The notes under the pieces were generated by a model that saw only the letters and a program-made list of their open reading frames with translations, did no database searches and had not been told where the DNA came from. Shown in pieces: positions 6,655 to 9,630 of a stretch of DNA of 9,630 nt. Made by a program: the position numbers and the translations under genes. Numbering within the stretch: position 1 is the first letter of the stretch; each line of letters starts with the position of its first letter. The DNA comes from CAZRZN01 sp964604565 (lineage in GTDB: Bacteria > Pseudomonadota > Alphaproteobacteria > Rhodobacterales > Rhodobacteraceae), in the NCBI GenBank assembly GCA_964604565.1, contig CAZRZN010000157.1:1-9630 (forward strand), in the 5' to 3' direction.

Positions 6655-6894
6655 ATGAAAAAGATCGCCGTCGCCTCCATCATGTGCGGCGCAATGGCAA
6701 CCGCCGTCGCCGCCGAGCCGAAATCAAATATCTCTGCCGACCAGTTGCACAGGGACATGGTTGTCTCATCGCAAAGCGCAGCATCTCCAACATCTTCCGG
6801 CGCCGAAATCCTGATCCCGCTGATTTTGCTCGTCCTTGTGGCCGCGTCGATCACGTCGGGCACCGGCGGTTACCAAACCGTCAACCATTACTGA
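6655..6894 (+). CDS. Small exported or membrane protein, unknown function (79 aa)
   Basis: Function unknown. ATG 6655 is preceded by AGAGGA (6642-6647), a good ribosome-binding site 7 bases away. Residues 1-20 are a classic signal peptide: MKK, a hydrophobic core, then AVAA with likely cleavage before Glu21. Cys11 lies inside the core without a proper lipobox, so a lipoprotein is unlikely. The mature region has a polar linker of about 30 residues rich in Ser, Asn and Asp (21-48), including SSQSAASPTSSGA. One hydrophobic helix follows (about 52-66, EILIPLILLVLVAAS), then a short Gly/Thr/Tyr tail ending NHY. The order of elements and the C-terminal pattern (Ser patch, aliphatic helix, AAS) parallel the 63-aa gene at 6027, suggesting the same family or a shared export and anchoring design. 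It converges on lon, with 110 bases between the stop codons. Confidence 0.72.
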   Translation: MKKIAVASIMCGAMATAVAAEPKSNISADQLHRDMVVSSQSAASPTSSGAEILIPLILLVLVAASITSGTGGYQTVNHY

Positions 6895-6933
6895 TTTTCA
6901 TAGGTCGGACAGACCGATCCATCTGCCGGAACG

Positions 6934-6965
6934 ACAACACGCAATGCATTGGCATTGCGTGTTGT
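6934..6965. terminator. 14-bp hairpin between convergent genes
   Basis: ACAACACGCAATGC (6934-6947) pairs perfectly with 6952-6965 around an ATTG loop. It lies 40 bases downstream of the 79-aa gene stop and 39 bases past the lon stop on the other strand, the usual place for a shared terminator of convergent genes. Neither side has a true T-run, so termination may be inefficient. It could instead protect mRNA 3' ends. Confidence 0.6.
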
Positions 6966-7004
6966 TCAGGTTTCCGCATTTCAAGCGTTTGACACGATCC
7001 GGGG

Positions 7005-9416
7005 TCAGTGCGCCCGGACTTCCGACGTCGCCTCGTCCGAGGATTTTGCGGCTGCCGCGGCGGCCGCTTCCTCGGCGGCCTCGTCCCATTCAATCGGCTC
7101 CGGCTTCGATATGAGAGCGATTTTCAAGACCTCCGTCACGTGCTTGACCGGGATGATCTCGAGGCCGTCCTTCACGTTGTCGGGAAGCTCGATGAGATCC
7201 TTTTCATTCTCCTCGGGAATGAGAACGGTCTTGATCCCCCCGCGAAGAGCCGCCAGCAGCTTTTCCTTCAACCCGCCGATTGGCATCGCGTTGCCGCGCA
7301 GGGACACCTCGCCCGTCATCGCGATATCCTTGCGCACCGGGATGCCGGTCAGCACGGAGACGATGGATGTCACCATGGCCAGACCCGCGGACGGCCCGTC
7401 CTTCGGCGTGGCGCCGTCCGGCACGTGAACGTGAATGTCGATCTTGTCGAACTTCGGCGGTTTGACCCCGATCTGCGGTGAGATCGAGCGCACGTAACTC
7501 GATGCGGCGTCAATCGACTCCTTCATCACGTCGCCAAGCTTGCCGGTGGTCTTCATCCGGCCCTTGCCGGGCAGCTTGAGCGCCTCGATCTGCAAAAGAT
7601 CGCCACCGACAGATGTATAGGCCAGTCCGGTCACGACGCCGATCTGGTTTTCATCCTCGGCCAGCCCGTAGCGATACTTTCTCACCCCAAGGAAATCGTC
7701 CAGATTTTCGGAGTTCGCGACAACCGTCGTCTCTTCCTTTTTGACGATCTTTGTCACGGCCTTCCGGGCAACCTTGGCGATCTCGCGCTCAAGGTTCCGC
7801 ACCCCCGCCTCGCGGGTGTAATAGCGGATCATGTCGGTCAAGGCGCTGTCCTCGACCGTCAGTTCGCCCTTCTTCAGCCCGTGGTTCTTGATCTGCTTGT
7901 CAAGCAGGTGACGCTTGGCGATTTCGAGCTTTTCGTCCTCGGTGTAGCCCGAGAGCGGAATGATCTCCATCCGGTCCAGAAGCGGCCCCGGCATGTTGTA
8001 GCTGTTTGCCGTGGTCACGAACATCACGTTCGAGAGGTCGTATTCCACCTCGAGATAGTGGTCGACAAATGTCCCGTTCTGCTCGGGGTCGAGCACCTCC
8101 AGCATCGCGCTGGCCGGATCGCCGCGGAAATCCTGACCCATCTTGTCGATTTCGTCGAGCAGGATCAGTGGGTTCGTGGTCTTGGCCTTTTTCAGCGCCT
8201 GGATGATCTTGCCAGGCATCGACCCGATATAGGTCCGGCGGTGGCCGCGAATTTCGGATTCGTCCCGGACGCCGCCCAGCGAAATACGAATGAACTCCCG
8301 GCCCGTCGACTTGGCAACGGATTTGCCCAAGGACGTCTTGCCCACCCCCGGCGGACCGACGAGGCAGAGGATCGGGCCTTTCAGCTTCTTCGAGCGGGCC
8401 TGCACGGCGAGATACTCGACAATGCGCTCCTTGACCTTTTCCAGACTGTAGTGATCCTCATCGAGGATCTGCTGCGCCTTTGTGAGGTCTTTCTTCACGC
8501 GGCTCTTGACGCCCCACGGGATGCTCAGCATCCAGTCAAGGTAGTTGCGCACAACTGTCGCCTCTGCGCTCATGGGACTCATGTTGCGCAGTTTCTTCAG
8601 TTCGGCATCGGCCTTTTCACGCGCTTCCTTGGACAGTTTGGTGGACGCGATCCGCTCTTCGAGCTCGGCAATTTCGCCTTCGCCTTCCTCACCGTCGCCA
8701 AGCTCCTTCTGAATGGCCTTCATCTGCTCATTCAGGTAATATTCGCGCTGGGTCTTTTCCATCTGCGATTTCACGCGAGTCTTGATCTTCTTTTCCACCT
8801 GCAAGACAGACAGTTCGCCCTGCATCAGGCCATAGACCTTCTCCAGCCGTTCGGAGACGGCAAGCGTCTCAAGCAGTTCCTGCTTCTGATCGACCTCAAC
8901 GCCCAGATGCCCGGCCACCAGATCGGCAAGCTGCGCCGCATCCTTGGCCTCTCCCACCGCGGAAAGCGCTTCTTCCGGGATATTCTTCTTGATCTTGGAG
9001 TAGCGTTCAAACTCCTCGGCCACCGTGTGGACAAGCGCCTCGATCGTGGCGACATCGCCCGGCATCTCATCAAGATGCTCTGCCTTCGCCTCGAAGAAGT
9101 TATCGTTGGGCAGATAGTCCTCGATGCACACGCGCGTCTGCCCCTCGACCAGCACCTTGACGGTGCCATCGGGCAGTTTCAGCAGTTGCAGGACATTGGC
9201 GAGGACGCCTGTCTGGTAAATCCCGCCCGTGTCCGGATCGTCCACAGAAGGGTCGATCTGGCTGGCAAGCAGGATCTGCTTGTCATCGTTCATCACCTCT
9301 TCGAGGGCGCGCACCGATTTTTCGCGCCCGACAAAGAGGGGCACGATCATGTGCGGGAAAACCACGATGTCACGCAGCGGCAGCACCGGGTAAGACGTAT
9401 TAAGGGGCTGTTTCAT
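7005..9416 (-). CDS. lon: ATP-dependent protease Lon (endopeptidase La)
   Basis: Cytosolic homo-oligomeric AAA+ serine protease that degrades misfolded and selected regulatory proteins. It is 803 aa, typical for the bacterial LonA type. The N-terminal substrate-binding LON domain starts at YPVLPLRDIVVFP (9-21), and a charged coiled-coil region covers about 200-280. The AAA+ module has Walker A GPPGVGKT (354-361), Walker B LILLDEID (417-424) and a conserved GVRNLERE (538-545). The protease domain has DGPSAG with catalytic Ser676 and the dyad Lys719 in GGLKEKL, 43 residues apart as in E. coli Lon (Ser679/Lys722). ATG 9416 is chosen because AGGAAA lies about 8 bases upstream and MKQPLNTSYPVLPL matches the family start. 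An ATG at 9485 would add unrelated residues and coincide with the predicted transcription start. The tail (774-803) is unusually Ala/Glu-rich. Expression is probably heat-shock controlled. Confidence 0.98.
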   Translation of the reverse strand: MKQPLNTSYPVLPLRDIVVFPHMIVPLFVGREKSVRALEEVMNDDKQILLASQIDPSVDDPDTGGIYQTGVLANVLQLLKLPDGTVKVLVEGQTRVCIEDYLPNDNFFEAKAEHLDEMPGDVATIEALVHTVAEEFERYSKIKKNIPEEALSAVGEAKDAAQLADLVAGHLGVEVDQKQELLETLAVSERLEKVYGLMQGELSVLQVEKKIKTRVKSQMEKTQREYYLNEQMKAIQKELGDGEEGEGEIAELEERIASTKLSKEAREKADAELKKLRNMSPMSAEATVVRNYLDWMLSIPWGVKSRVKKDLTKAQQILDEDHYSLEKVKERIVEYLAVQARSKKLKGPILCLVGPPGVGKTSLGKSVAKSTGREFIRISLGGVRDESEIRGHRRTYIGSMPGKIIQALKKAKTTNPLILLDEIDKMGQDFRGDPASAMLEVLDPEQNGTFVDHYLEVEYDLSNVMFVTTANSYNMPGPLLDRMEIIPLSGYTEDEKLEIAKRHLLDKQIKNHGLKKGELTVEDSALTDMIRYYTREAGVRNLEREIAKVARKAVTKIVKKEETTVVANSENLDDFLGVRKYRYGLAEDENQIGVVTGLAYTSVGGDLLQIEALKLPGKGRMKTTGKLGDVMKESIDAASSYVRSISPQIGVKPPKFDKIDIHVHVPDGATPKDGPSAGLAMVTSIVSVLTGIPVRKDIAMTGEVSLRGNAMPIGGLKEKLLAALRGGIKTVLIPEENEKDLIELPDNVKDGLEIIPVKHVTEVLKIALISKPEPIEWDEAAEEAAAAAAAKSSDEATSEVRAH

Positions 9417-9438
9417 GCTCGTTTCCTGTTCTTGGCAA

Positions 9439-9476
9439 GACCGCTTGGCCCCGCTTTGCGGCAACCTTCTGCGGTC
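9439..9476 (-). promoter_or_regulatory. Hairpin in the lon mRNA leader
   Basis: GACCGC (9439-9444) pairs with GCGGTC (9471-9476), enclosing an inner CCGC-ttt-GCGG hairpin (9451-9461). Both lie in the predicted lon leader, ending about 10 bases before the ribosome-binding site. The ribosome-binding site itself is not in the stem. It may affect mRNA stability or translation, or may be incidental. Confidence 0.3.
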
Positions 9477-9491
9477 TCCTGTCATGGCAAC

Positions 9492-9520
9492 AAATTGGGT
9501 TCGATCCGCGGAAATTCAAG
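9492..9520 (-). promoter_or_regulatory. Predicted heat-shock (RpoH/sigma-32) promoter of lon
   Basis: On the minus strand CTTGAA (9520-9515), a 15-base spacer, and CCCAATTT (9499-9492) fit the RpoH pattern CTTGAAA-N14-CCCCATNT in both sequence and spacing. The start would fall near 9485, giving a leader of about 70 bases before ATG 9416. lon is a classic RpoH regulon gene in proteobacteria, which supports the call; no expression evidence is available here. Confidence 0.6.
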
Positions 9521-9630
9521 CGGCCACCCATCCCCGACAGGATGACCACGCCTGTGCACAGCGCGCAAGGTCCGATGAGAGGAATGGTCACCGAAGGGTT
9601 TCCAGGCGGGGCAATGGCCGACCGCCATCA

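Noticed and set aside
7881..9545. 554-codon plus-strand open frame opposite lon
   Set aside because: It is antisense to an unmistakable Lon protein and has no recognisable motif; it is a by-product of GC-rich codon use.
9521..9630. Possible gene ends or starts upstream of lon (a minus-strand frame stopping at 9588; a plus-strand ATG near 9615)
   Set aside because: Too few codons are visible before the window edge to tell coding from chance.

Overview
The window looks like chromosomal DNA of an alphaproteobacterium, most likely a Rhodobacterales (Roseobacter-type) species. I base this on the GC-rich coding style, on full-length GuaB and Lon proteins of alphaproteobacterial type, and on the tiny secreted/membrane proteins, which resemble a kind I associate with that order. 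The last point is memory, not a search. There is no insertion sequence, phage gene, CRISPR array or rRNA. Most of the window is ordinary housekeeping and metabolic DNA.

Layout from left to right. Bases 77-5502 hold three genes on the minus strand, transcribed in the order hyuA (3415-5502), hyuB (1797-3413), guaB (77-1525). hyuA and hyuB form a tightly coupled pair, with one base between stop and start and the hyuB ribosome-binding site inside hyuA. Together they should make a two-subunit ATP-dependent lactam/hydantoin amidohydrolase of the N-methylhydantoinase / 5-oxoprolinase / caprolactamase superfamily. guaB encodes IMP dehydrogenase. It has its own strong ribosome-binding site after a 271-base gap and is probably an independent unit. 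A tRNA-Val(CAC) gene with an encoded CCA end (5740-5814, minus strand) lies upstream of hyuA, with no visible terminator between them.

The middle (5815-7004) is a sparsely coding, visibly less GC-rich region. It holds two tiny plus-strand genes (6027-6218, 63 aa; 6655-6894, 79 aa) of the same design: an N-terminal signal peptide, a short polar linker, a Ser-rich patch and one hydrophobic segment near the C-terminus. Between them lie a perfect 16-bp bidirectional terminator hairpin and about 280 bases containing further small inverted repeats. This is the only part of the window that is not readily explained by known families, and it is where I place most of the interest.

The right part (7005-9416, minus strand) is lon, the ATP-dependent AAA+ protease, with all catalytic motifs intact. 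About 75 bases upstream of its start is a good match to a heat-shock (RpoH/sigma-32) promoter. A 14-bp hairpin separates the convergent ends of lon and the 79-aa gene. I see no clear undescribed multi-gene system; the pair of small membrane proteins is the best candidate for follow-up.
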